From positions 1 to 11,194 of the forward strand of contig WQRN01000047.1 of the NCBI GenBank assembly GCA_009786715.1: DNA of 11,194 nt, given 5' to 3'. The stretch is from Treponema sp. GTDB taxonomy: Bacteria; Spirochaetota; Spirochaetia; Treponematales; Breznakiellaceae. This document shows positions 1 to 6,394 of this stretch, piece by piece. The position numbers and the translations under genes were made by a program. Position 1 is the first letter of the stretch, and the number at the start of each line of letters is the position of its first letter. A model generated the notes under the pieces. The model was not told the DNA's origin and made no database searches. It was given only the letters and a program-made list of their open reading frames with translations.

Positions 1-284
1 TGAGAAAAATCATGTTTTTCTGTTTCAAAAATACACACTGTACAACGACAATCAGAATTAGGAGTACCTTCATTATCAGATAAGCTTACCCATACTTGCT
101 GCGGATAATTTATTGTTTTTTCAAGTTTATTTAATTGTCCGTTATTTTTAATTTCATTCAAAAAATCACCAATTGAATGTCCATCCGAGCAATACACAAA
201 TTTTGATAAACCAATTGCCTTAAACGCAGGTTTATTTAAAATTGTTATTTTGAAACCATTAACCCAAAATTCATTTTTTTCCAT
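1..284 (-). CDS. GyrI-like (AraC effector-binding-type) small protein, C-terminus outside window
   Basis: The reading frame opens at the ATG complementary to 282-284 and stays open for 94 codons to the window edge. A GGAG Shine-Dalgarno lies about 8 nt upstream and a TTGACA-type promoter lies behind it, so the start is well supported. The protein begins MEKNEFWVNGFKITILN and continues with NKPAFKAIGLSKFV, which resembles the first strand of the GyrI-like/bacterial transcription activator effector-binding fold (typically 'v.e.p...vaGi'). It then has a central INYPQQVWVSLSD and a cysteine cluster, DCRCTVCIFE, where family members usually have a conserved strand. There is no DNA-binding domain before it, so if the assignment is right this is a stand-alone ligand-binding domain. 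The CxCxxC cluster could alternatively bind metal. The gene is AT-rich compared with gnd and may be acquired. Family assignment is tentative because only the N-terminal part is visible. Confidence 0.5.
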   Translation of the reverse strand, partial: MEKNEFWVNGFKITILNKPAFKAIGLSKFVYCSDGHSIGDFLNEIKNNGQLNKLEKTINYPQQVWVSLSDNEGTPNSDCRCTVCIFETEKHDFS

Positions 285-316
285 TTTTCATCTCCATTGT
301 TTAAAATTTATACCAA

Positions 317-345
317 ACTTTAGTATTTTTTACAATAATTGTCAA
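317..345 (-). promoter_or_regulatory. Probable sigma-70 promoter of the leftward GyrI-like gene, with overlapping palindrome
   Basis: On the minus strand a perfect TTGACA (complement of 340-345) is followed after 17 bp by TAAAGT (complement of 317-322), four of six matches to TATAAT. The predicted start is near 310, giving a leader of about 25 nt that contains the GGAG. The plus-strand sequence ACAATAATTGT at 332-342 is a perfect 5-1-5 palindrome overlapping the -35 and could be an operator, but short AT palindromes are common in such sequence. Confidence 0.45.
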
Positions 346-558
346 GTATTTATTACAAAATACAATATTATAAGATTCAAAAATGATCTTTTTTGAACAT
401 TTTTATAAATTTTTATTGTATAATATTTTATACACTTTCAGAAAACTTGCACATAACTCCATATATATACAAATTTCATTTAACCCAAAAAATTCAATTA
501 TAAAGCATATTCGTTTAATATCAGATTAGTGAATATAAAACGTCAAAAAGTGTTATTA
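346..558. other. AT-rich intergenic stretch, no gene seen
   Basis: Very AT-rich DNA with several runs resembling -10 boxes (for example TATAAT at 419-424) but no well-spaced -35 partner and no downstream frame with codon bias. A 9-bp AT-only inverted repeat (about 365-373 with 418-427) is present but is of little weight in this composition. No coding or RNA feature can be supported. Confidence 0.5.
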
Positions 559-677
559 AAGCGTATGCACGAAAATCAGCGGCGGGGTGCCCGTGCCAAA
601 TGTGTCGTTCGTGCTATGCACAGACGGCGCGTTTGGGCTCGGGCAGGACCCCCGATAATATATCTTGGCATACGCTT
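559..677. repeat. GC-rich block bounded by a perfect 10-bp inverted repeat
   Basis: AAGCGTATGC at 559-568 is exactly inverted as GCATACGCTT at 668-677. Between them the sequence is strikingly GC-rich (by eye about 60%) while the flanks are well below 35%. A second inverted pair, GCACGAA (567-573) and TTCGTGC (608-614), could form an alternative stem. No tRNA T-loop motif, no ribosome-site-preceded frame and no known RNA class is recognisable. The arrangement could be a miniature mobile element, a dispersed genomic repeat, a structured RNA, or a decayed gene fragment; the sequence alone does not decide among these. Confidence 0.4.
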
Positions 678-743
678 CCCAAAAAAATGTATAAACAATC
701 TCATTTTTAAATTAAACAACATAGGTAGAAGCGCTTGTGGTTT

Positions 744-766
744 CTCCGGTGTCCTCGGACACGGAG
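744..766 (-). repeat. Second copy of the gnd-end hairpin
   Basis: Identical in sequence to the hairpin at 802-824 and displaced by exactly 58 bp as part of the tandem repeat. Unlike the surrounding repeat it carries no differences between copies. It also lacks a following T-tract. Confidence 0.6.
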
Positions 767-801
767 AATTTAGACAACATAGGTAGAAGCGCTAGTGGTC
801 C

Positions 802-824
802 CTCCGGTGTCCTCGGACACGGAG
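802..824 (-). terminator. Hairpin just after the gnd stop codon, possible transcript end
   Basis: Four bases beyond the gnd stop, CTCCGGTGTC and GACACGGAG pair as a 9-bp stem with one bulged G and a 4-nt CTCG loop. No T-tract follows in the gnd direction, so it is not a classical intrinsic terminator. It may stabilise the mRNA 3' end or assist factor-dependent termination. Confidence 0.4.
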
Positions 825-827
825 AAT

Positions 828-2282
828 TTAGACAACATAGGTAGAAGCGCTAGTAGTTCCTCCATGTCCGGTCCAATTGGTGTGAAAGAATTCGCCGCGT
901 TTTTTGTCTAAGCGTTCGTAAGTGTGCGCGCCGAAATAATCTCTTTGCGCCTGCAAAAGATTCGCGGGAAGACGTTCGCTTCTGTAACCGTCAAAGTACG
1001 AGAGAGCGCTTGCGAACGCTGGAGTCGGAATTCCGTTCTGTACAGCCGAAGACACTACCCTTCTCCATGACCCTTGAGCGTCTTCAATAACTTTTGAAAA
1101 GAACGGATCGAGTAAAAGGTTTTCTAAATTCGGTTTTTTATCAAACGCCTCTTTAATTTTTCCAAGAAAGACCGAGCGGATGATGCATCCGCCTCTCCAC
1201 ATGAGCGCAATACCGCCGTAATTAAGATTCCATTTGTATTCTTTCGCGGCTTCCCTCATTAAAAGATAACCTTGCGCGTAAGAAACAACCTTGGATGCGT
1301 AAAGCGCTTTTTCTAGATCCTTAATAAATGCCGTTTTGTCCGTAACAGTGGTGATCTTGGGCGAAGAAAAAACTTTGGCGGCTCTTACTCTTTCATCTTT
1401 CACCGCCGAAAGACACCTTCCGAATACGGCTTCTCCAATCAATGTAAGCGGCACCCCGAACTCAAGAGCGGCGATTCCTGTCCACTTTCCTGTTCCCTTC
1501 TGCCCCGCTGTATCAAGAATTTTTTCGGCAAGAGGTTTTCCGTCATCATCTTTGAACCTAAGAATATCTCTGGTAATTTCGATTAAATAACTTCCAAGGG
1601 AGCTGTTATTCCATTCTTCAAAAACATTTCCCATTTCATCATAACTTAAACCTATCACGTTTTTCATTAAGTCGTATGTTTCGCAGATAAGCTGCATATC
1701 GCCGTATTCAATCCCATTGTGCACCATTTTTACAAAGTGCCCCGCGCCGTTTTCTCCTACCCAGTCGCAGCAGGGAACTTCTCCGTTTTCTACTTTCGCG
1801 CAAATCGCCTGAAGCATCGGCTTAACAGAAGGCCACGCCGCCGCGGAGCCTCCCGGCATAATCGAAGGACCTTTCAGCGCTCCTTCCTCTCCGCCTGAAA
1901 CGCCGGTGCCAATGTATAAAAGCCCTTTAGATTCAACATATGATGTCCGCCTGATTGTATCCTGATAATTGGAATTCCCGCCGTCTATAATAATATCACC
2001 TTTTTCAAAAACACCCAAAAGCTGTTCGATTGTGTCATCTACCGCTTGTCCCGCCTTTACCATTATCATTGCTTTACGCGGTGTAGCCAGCGAAGACGCG
2101 AATTCTTTTAAATCATGGCAGCCGATAATTTTTTTACCTGATCCGCGCCCGTTTACAAACTCGTCAACTTTTGAAGTTGTCCGGTTATAAACCGCCGCTG
2201 TAAACCCCTTACTTTCAAGATTAAGCACAAGGTTTTCTCCCATTACCGCAAGACCAATTAATCCGATATCAGCTTTTCCCAT
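828..2282 (-). CDS. gnd: 6-phosphogluconate dehydrogenase, decarboxylating
   Basis: Converts 6-phosphogluconate and NADP+ to ribulose 5-phosphate, CO2 and NADPH in the cytosolic oxidative pentose-phosphate pathway. The 484-residue protein has the length of the long 6PGDH class. Visible in order are the dinucleotide-binding GLAVMG (10-15), the NRT triplet (33-35) that reads the NADP 2'-phosphate, IIDGGNSNY (98-106), the signature GVSGGEEGALKGPSIMPGG (127-145), the catalytic set K185, N189 and E192 in KMVHNGIEYG, and ILDTAGQKGTGKWT (255-268). The C-terminus FHTNWTGHGGTTSASTYVV is the tail that reaches into the partner subunit in the dimeric family. The ATG is preceded at about 5 nt by AGGAGA, so the start is secure. 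The intergenic space to the divergent racemase gene is only 59 bp and holds no convincing promoter by eye. The last 11 codons and stop are tandemly repeated downstream. Confidence 0.97.
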   Translation of the reverse strand: MGKADIGLIGLAVMGENLVLNLESKGFTAAVYNRTTSKVDEFVNGRGSGKKIIGCHDLKEFASSLATPRKAMIMVKAGQAVDDTIEQLLGVFEKGDIIIDGGNSNYQDTIRRTSYVESKGLLYIGTGVSGGEEGALKGPSIMPGGSAAAWPSVKPMLQAICAKVENGEVPCCDWVGENGAGHFVKMVHNGIEYGDMQLICETYDLMKNVIGLSYDEMGNVFEEWNNSSLGSYLIEITRDILRFKDDDGKPLAEKILDTAGQKGTGKWTGIAALEFGVPLTLIGEAVFGRCLSAVKDERVRAAKVFSSPKITTVTDKTAFIKDLEKALYASKVVSYAQGYLLMREAAKEYKWNLNYGGIALMWRGGCIIRSVFLGKIKEAFDKKPNLENLLLDPFFSKVIEDAQGSWRRVVSSAVQNGIPTPAFASALSYFDGYRSERLPANLLQAQRDYFGAHTYERLDKKRGEFFHTNWTGHGGTTSASTYVV

Positions 2283-2341
2283 TTTTATCTCCTATCCAGT
2301 TTATTAAAGTGTATGCTATCATAAAAAGAAGGGGTTTGTCC

Positions 2342-3688
2342 ATGTTAGAAAAAACATATGTATCTGCAGGCGGCGAAAACAAAGATTTGGGTGATCAGGA
2401 ACTTGAAGAGCTGTTTTTAACCGCGCTTTCGCAGGCGCTTGTGGATGTAAATGACGCGGGAAAAGTTATAATTCTTCCGCCGGATATAACAAGGTTTCAT
2501 TCGAGAGCCGGATTTTTTACAGAGAGCGCTTCTCATATGCTTGCGGGAAGGCTGGGAGCTGTTCTCCCCGCTTTAGGCACGCACATGGCGATGAATGACA
2601 ATGAATTAATGCGAATGTTCGGCACCACGCCTCTTCATAAGTTCCTTGTTCACGACTGGCGAAATGACGTTTGCGAACTCGGACGCATTGAATCAAATTG
2701 GGTTGAAAAAGCGTCTGAGGGCGCCGTTCGGTACGACTGGCCTGTTCAAGTTAATAAGGTGCTCCGCAAAGATAACGCCGGTGTTGGTGATTATTCTCTC
2801 GCGGTAAGCATCGGGCAGGTTGTTCCGCATGAAGTCGCGGGAATGGCAAATCATGGAAAAAATATTTTCGTAGGCACCGGCGGCAAAGAAGCTATTGATA
2901 AAAGTCATTTTGCCGGCGCAGCGTACGGCATGGAAAAAATAATGGGCAGAGCAAATACTCCTGTCCGCGCTCTTTTTGACGAAGGTCTTAGACGTTTCAG
3001 CAATGAGTTACCCCCGATTTTATGGGTGTTAACCGTTATTTCAGCCCGTTCAGACGCTGAAGCGGCATCTTCAGGAAAGGAGAAGGGTTCTCTTGCTGTT
3101 AGAGGGCTTTACATTGGCTTTGGCAGAGAATGTTTTGAAAAAGCGTCGGCTCTATCTAGAAGCGTTAATGTTAACCTGATGAACGAACCGGTTAACAAAG
3201 CAGTTGTGTATCTTGAACCAGAGGAGTACCGCACAACATGGCTTGGTAATAAGGCAATATACCGCACCCGCATGGTAATCGCAGACGGCGGCGAACTTAT
3301 TATACTTGCTCCTGCTCTTGAACGATTCGGTGAAGATCCCGGAATAGACGCATTAATCCGAAAGCATGGTTACAGACCCGGCAAAGATATTCTCGCCAAG
3401 GCAAAGGCGGATGAAGAACTCGGCGGTAATCTCAGCGCGGCAGCCCACCTTATTCACGGCTCAAGTGAAAACCGCTTCACTATCCGGTACTGTCCCGGAG
3501 AAAAAGTATCTAAACAGGAAATTGAATCCGTAGGTTTTAAATGGGGCGATTTAAAGGAAAATCAGGCGCGCTACGATATTTCTAAGCTTTCTTCAGGATG
3601 GAATACCCTCTCTGACGGCGAAAAGATTTTCTTTGTTCCAAACCCCGCTCTTGGCCTTTGGGCTGAAAAAAAGAAGTTTGGCGAGTAA
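2342..3688 (+). CDS. LarA-family nickel-dependent 2-hydroxyacid racemase/epimerase homologue
   Basis: 448 residues, matching the DUF2088/LarA family. In characterised lactate racemase a nickel-pincer nucleotide is covalently held by a lysine and assisted by several histidines. The equivalents seem present: DITR (R51), the GTH motif (H81), PHEVAGMANHGK, where the histidine (H163) and the lysine ten residues on (K173) match the LarA PH...K spacing, and KSH (H189). The family racemises or epimerises the 2-hydroxyl of acids such as lactate, malate, 2-hydroxyglutarate or gluconate, and the sequence does not specify which. Adjacency to gnd makes a sugar-acid substrate attractive but unproven. I chose the ATG at 2342 because AAGGGG lies 8 nt upstream. 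The in-frame GTG at 2309 has no ribosome site. No larB, larC or larE cofactor gene is in the window. The GH18 lipoprotein gene follows after 20 bp. Confidence 0.85.
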   Translation: MLEKTYVSAGGENKDLGDQELEELFLTALSQALVDVNDAGKVIILPPDITRFHSRAGFFTESASHMLAGRLGAVLPALGTHMAMNDNELMRMFGTTPLHKFLVHDWRNDVCELGRIESNWVEKASEGAVRYDWPVQVNKVLRKDNAGVGDYSLAVSIGQVVPHEVAGMANHGKNIFVGTGGKEAIDKSHFAGAAYGMEKIMGRANTPVRALFDEGLRRFSNELPPILWVLTVISARSDAEAASSGKEKGSLAVRGLYIGFGRECFEKASALSRSVNVNLMNEPVNKAVVYLEPEEYRTTWLGNKAIYRTRMVIADGGELIILAPALERFGEDPGIDALIRKHGYRPGKDILAKAKADEELGGNLSAAAHLIHGSSENRFTIRYCPGEKVSKQEIESVGFKWGDLKENQARYDISKLSSGWNTLSDGEKIFFVPNPALGLWAEKKKFGE

Positions 3689-3708
3689 ATTCTTCCGATA
3701 ATTTAAAA

Positions 3709-4740
3709 ATGAGACAATTCATATTCCCTTTCGTGTTAATATTACTCATGCTGACTAATTGTTCCGGCTCACCCAAAAGCAGCGGCGAAGACGATGACCA
3801 AAAGCTTGAGGCCGCCATTGAAGTATTTGTTCATGAACCCGGTGAAAAGCTGCCCGTGTCAGTATTCAGCGAAGTTTGGGGTTATGTAATCACAGGGCAG
3901 GAAGCCGCGTTAACGCCCGGCCTTCCGCTCACAGATGTATGTTATTTCGGCGCGGAAGTTGATGTATACGGAAAACTTACCGGCGTTCCAAAAAGGCAAA
4001 ACATTTCATCTTTCCCGGGAAAGGTTCATTTAGCCGTTACCTGCGGAAGTCAATCCCTTACCTACTTTACTCTGCTTCCCGGCAGTCCTCAAAGAACCGC
4101 GCTGCTTGCTGATTTAATCGCCGCAGCGGCAAATTACGACGGGCTTAATATTGATTTTGAAAATATCCCGCCGAGATCCGGCGACGCGTTTCTTTCATTA
4201 TTAAGAGAATTAAAAGCGGGGCTTCCAAAAGAAAAGATTTTTTCGGTTGCCCTTTACGGCAGAACAAGGCAGTTAGCGAATGATGTTTACGATTACGAAA
4301 AAATAAAACCTCTTGCGGACAAGATTTTTATAATGGCTTACGACGAACACTGGAGCGGCAGCAAACCAGGTCCTGTTTCATCTCTTCGCTGGTGCAGAAG
4401 CGTAGCTGATTATTCAATGCGCGTTATAGGAGCGGATAAACTTGTAATGGGCATTCCATTTTACGGCCGCGCGTGGGAAGAGCAAAACCATTCCCGCGCT
4501 CTTGTTTTTTCTACGACGCAAAAATTAATACAGACATATCATGTAAAAGATATAAAATACGATAACGGCATCCCCACTTTTGACTATTCTCCGAATGTTT
4601 CCGTAAAAGTTTATTATGAAGATGAATATTCAATCTCTGCCCGCATGGAACTTTATAAATCAATGAATGTAAAAGCGGTGGGTTTCTGGCGCATTGGCCA
4701 GGAAACTTCAAAGGTATGGGAAATACTGAAGGTTGAATAA
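3709..4740 (+). CDS. GH18-type glycosidase lipoprotein (YaaH/chitinase-like)
   Basis: 343 residues. A hydrophobic signal ends in LTNCSGS, with C18 as probable lipidation site, so the enzyme is likely tethered in the periplasm or on the outer membrane. The glycoside hydrolase 18 active-site motif is intact as DGLNIDFE (144-151), with E151 the predicted proton donor and D149 its partner. Other family landmarks are the strand IFIMAYDEHWSG (206-217) and LVMGIPFYGRAW. MAYDEHWSG and GIPFYGR recall Bacillus YaaH/SleL-type N-acetylglucosaminidases acting on peptidoglycan, but no LysM domains are present. The substrate may therefore be peptidoglycan or a chitin-like glycan taken up or scavenged. No Shine-Dalgarno precedes the ATG, and translation may depend on coupling to the upstream racemase gene 20 bp away. 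It converges with the chorismate mutase gene, the stop codons lying 7 bp apart, without a visible terminator. Confidence 0.85.
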   Translation: MRQFIFPFVLILLMLTNCSGSPKSSGEDDDQKLEAAIEVFVHEPGEKLPVSVFSEVWGYVITGQEAALTPGLPLTDVCYFGAEVDVYGKLTGVPKRQNISSFPGKVHLAVTCGSQSLTYFTLLPGSPQRTALLADLIAAAANYDGLNIDFENIPPRSGDAFLSLLRELKAGLPKEKIFSVALYGRTRQLANDVYDYEKIKPLADKIFIMAYDEHWSGSKPGPVSSLRWCRSVADYSMRVIGADKLVMGIPFYGRAWEEQNHSRALVFSTTQKLIQTYHVKDIKYDNGIPTFDYSPNVSVKVYYEDEYSISARMELYKSMNVKAVGFWRIGQETSKVWEILKVE

Positions 4741-4747
4741 GAAGGAT

Positions 4748-5116
4748 TTATTTTTTAACCCGATCCGGTCTTAAAACTTCCGCTCCGTTAAGATATACGT
4801 GGCATGGTTTTGATTCTTCTTCGAGATAACAGTGAATGATGACCCTGATTGTTCTTTCAAGGGAATTTTTAACTTCGGGCTCCTGCGAAGCAAACAGCGC
4901 CATACCGCCTGCTGCGCGGCCTTCCTTTCTAAGCGCGGTGCATGGGCTTAAGACGTTTATATCGTTTGTCACAGAAAACATAATCGAAACAATTTCAGCT
5001 TCCGCTAAACTGTTTAATTTTAAAAGTTCATCGTACATTAAGGCGACTTGAGCAATAATGTCGTCCTCTTTATTTTCACATTGAACCGCGCCTCTCAGGG
5101 CGTAAAGTTTTTTCAT
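4748..5116 (-). CDS. aroH: Monofunctional chorismate mutase, AroH class
   Basis: Rearranges chorismate to prephenate, the committed step toward phenylalanine and tyrosine. At 122 residues it has the length of the trimeric Bacillus-type AroH (about 127). Landmarks align with that enzyme: LRGAV (R8), the SPCTALRKEG loop (R63), ASQE (E79), TIRVII (R91) and HVYLNGAEVLRPD (Y108, R116), corresponding to the active-site R7, R63, E78, R90 and Y108 of the B. subtilis enzyme. The cysteine found at Bacillus position 75 is an alanine here. The start is the ATG complementary to 5114-5116, with GGAGG 6 nt upstream inside the preceding gene. A longer version opening further upstream would add 17 residues unlike the family. 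The ATG overlaps the preceding TGA by 4 nt (ATGA), indicating translational coupling to the membrane protein gene. Confidence 0.9.
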   Translation of the reverse strand: MKKLYALRGAVQCENKEDDIIAQVALMYDELLKLNSLAEAEIVSIMFSVTNDINVLSPCTALRKEGRAAGGMALFASQEPEVKNSLERTIRVIIHCYLEEESKPCHVYLNGAEVLRPDRVKK

Positions 5117-5442
5117 GCATTTCCTCCGGAAATAGCGACAATAAACGCTTCTAATAAAATGGTGCATAAACCGTATATAATAAAAACAATATAGGGTGCT
5201 ATTCTTATATGCCGCGCTCTGTTATGTCTTGTAAATTTATAATAACTGTTTTCCAGTAATTTATAAAAGGAGCATACGCACACCATAAACGACGAATACC
5301 TGATTATATTTAACAGGGAAAAAAGGGTTTTATCGGAAAATTCCGGATCCATTACATACAAAAGCAATGACATTAGTGATATCGTTAAACTGACTCCAAG
5401 AAGCCACAGCACAGGCTTTCTGGATCTTCTGTCATTCCTCAT
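5113..5442 (-). CDS. Small three-helix membrane protein of unknown function
   Basis: 109 residues, not recognised as a known family. A basic N-terminus (MRNDRRSRK) precedes three hydrophobic segments at about 11-31, 42-63 and 81-105. The loop between the second and third is strongly basic (KFTRHNRARHIR), so by the positive-inside rule this loop is probably cytoplasmic. AAGGA lies about 8 nt before the ATG. The gene ends in the 4-nt ATGA overlap with aroH and its last codons carry the aroH ribosome site, so the two are co-translated. Being coupled to chorismate mutase might suggest a role in aromatic compound transport or sensing, but nothing in the sequence shows it, and the pairing may simply be operon economy. 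Confidence 0.75.
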   Translation of the reverse strand: MRNDRRSRKPVLWLLGVSLTISLMSLLLYVMDPEFSDKTLFSLLNIIRYSSFMVCVCSFYKLLENSYYKFTRHNRARHIRIAPYIVFIIYGLCTILLEAFIVAISGGNA

Positions 5443-5462
5443 TCCCGTTCCTTGTAATCATG

Positions 5463-5492
5463 TTGATAAAATATCAATATACATAATATAAT
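5463..5492 (+). promoter_or_regulatory. Promoter of the SPFH-like gene with palindromic operator candidate
   Basis: TTGATA (5463-5468) and a perfect TATAAT (5487-5492) are 18 bp apart. The -35 is the left arm of the perfect palindrome TTGATA-AAA-TATCAA (5463-5477), which could be an operator, possibly serving both divergent transcripts in this 55-bp gap. The -10 box ends only 5 nt before the ATG at 5498, placing the predicted transcription start at or next to the start codon. Confidence 0.55.
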
Positions 5493-5497
5493 ATCTT

Positions 5498-6307
5498 ATG
5501 AGAAAGTTTTTATTAACCCTGTTAATTTTGATAATCGCCGCGGGCGCCGCTTTTATGTTCGGCTGGGTGCAATTTTCCGTCCCTCCGGGAAAGTACGGCA
5601 TTATAAGTTCAAAAACCCATGGTTTAGATCTTAAGCCTGTGCGTTCAGGCGAATTCCGCTGGATTTGGTATAAATTGATACCCACAAATGTAAAAATATC
5701 AGTTTTCAGCATCGATCAAAAAAAATATCCCATTAATTTCAGCAGTTCGCTCCCTTCAGGAGATACCTATGCTTCATTCGTTGGTCTTGTAAATGCTGAT
5801 TTTTCCTGGAATTTACAAGGAGAAATGAGTTTTACCCTTGATCCTCATATGCTCGTCCCGATTGCCGATCAGAATAATGTTGCGAGCCAGGAAGAACTGG
5901 ATATTTACCTCGAAAATACGGCGCAGAATATCGAAATCCTGCTTCTTCGTCTGCTTTCATCTTCAGGAAGCGACAGTTCGCGTCTTGAGCTTGTAATGTC
6001 GGGAAGTCCGGATCCCCAGCTTGAGAAGGAAATCAACGTGAATTTTCCCGAAATTACAGATTTTTCTCTTATAATTTACAACGCAAAATACCCAGATTTC
6101 GTTCTTTACAGGCAAATTCGCCAAATTTACGAAGATTTTCTTAAAAGTCAACGCGAATATATTACATCTTCCTTCGGAAAAAGAGCGCAAACCCATATCG
6201 AAACCCAGCTTCGCTTTGAAGAACTGGAAAGATACGGAGATATGCTTACAAGATACCCCATTTTGCTTGATTATATACGAATGGAAAATGAAAACGGCGC
6301 CCAATAA
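5498..6307 (+). CDS. Membrane-anchored SPFH/band-7-like protein
   Basis: 269 residues. A single N-terminal hydrophobic helix (about 4-22) is followed directly by SVPPGKYGIISSKTHG (27-42). This 'pG-x-x-G-i-i' turn opens SPFH/band-7 domains such as stomatin, prohibitin and HflC, and KLIPTNVKISVFSID fits the next strands. The predicted second half is helical (LRFEELERYGDMLTRYPILLDYI near the C-terminus), as in the coiled-coil part of the family, but it is short and has no second domain. The topology suggests a signal anchor with the bulk in the periplasm. No Shine-Dalgarno precedes the ATG, yet this start is preferred because it gives a complete anchor helix and the next ATG (5552) also lacks a ribosome site. 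Related proteins organise membrane microdomains or restrain membrane proteases; the specific role here is unknown. Confidence 0.55.
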   Translation: MRKFLLTLLILIIAAGAAFMFGWVQFSVPPGKYGIISSKTHGLDLKPVRSGEFRWIWYKLIPTNVKISVFSIDQKKYPINFSSSLPSGDTYASFVGLVNADFSWNLQGEMSFTLDPHMLVPIADQNNVASQEELDIYLENTAQNIEILLLRLLSSSGSDSSRLELVMSGSPDPQLEKEINVNFPEITDFSLIIYNAKYPDFVLYRQIRQIYEDFLKSQREYITSSFGKRAQTHIETQLRFEELERYGDMLTRYPILLDYIRMENENGAQ

Positions 6308-6394
6308 GCCGTAACCACCATACCATTTATGTTGTTGAATAAAGCAGGGAAATAAAGTACTCTATACTTGCAATACTTAAATTTAGGAGAAACT

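Larger units (their letters stand above)
712..863 (-). repeat. 58-bp tandem repeat, 2.6 copies, duplicating the 3' end of gnd
   Basis: Units run 712-769, 770-827 and 828 to about 863, the last being the true end of gnd. Read on the minus strand each copy encodes the tail GGTTSASTYVV plus TAA (copy 712-769 reads GETTSASTYVV), followed in the two outer copies by the hairpin described separately. The period is exact: the stop codons lie at 828-830, 770-772 and 712-714. The two full copies differ at four positions. Across all copies four of the five varying coding positions are third-codon positions. The tail belongs to gnd and is not an invading repeat, because GHGGT-S-SSY-type tails are typical of long 6PGDH proteins. 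The extra copies are therefore duplications of gnd. Confidence 0.9.

Noticed and set aside
393..424. Plus-strand promoter TTGAAC...TATAAT reading toward the GC-rich block
   Set aside because: The spacer is 20 bp, too long for a normal sigma-70 promoter, and the surrounding AT-richness makes TATAAT matches expected by chance.
559..677. tRNA or other known RNA gene in the GC-rich block
   Set aside because: No GGTTCGA-type T-loop, no acceptor pairing and no recognisable SRP, tmRNA or RNase P core was found.
529..786. Open frame of 85 codons starting at GTG, running through the GC-rich block into the gnd repeats
   Set aside because: It has no ribosome site, a composition that follows the underlying GC-rich DNA, and an end that reads the gnd tail repeats on the wrong strand. 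Most likely not a gene.
712..863. Integron attC array or CRISPR
   Set aside because: The 58-bp length recalls 59-base elements, and treponemes can carry integrons, but there are no paired RYYYAAC/GTTRRRY core sites and no cassettes between copies. There are no variable spacers, so it is not CRISPR. The gnd-tail coding content explains the repeats.
1336..2190. Open frames antisense to gnd (1336-1590 and 1969-2190)
   Set aside because: They mirror the codon structure of gnd and have no ribosome sites or motifs of their own.
2309..2341. Longer LarA start at GTG 2309
   Set aside because: No Shine-Dalgarno precedes it and the extra residues (MYAIIKRRGLS) would place the AAGGGG ribosome site inside the gene. 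The ATG at 2342 is well spaced from that site.
5117..5167. N-terminally longer chorismate mutase
   Set aside because: The added residues are unlike AroH, they overlap the membrane protein coding sequence in another frame, and the proper ATG has a GGAGG at 6 nt.
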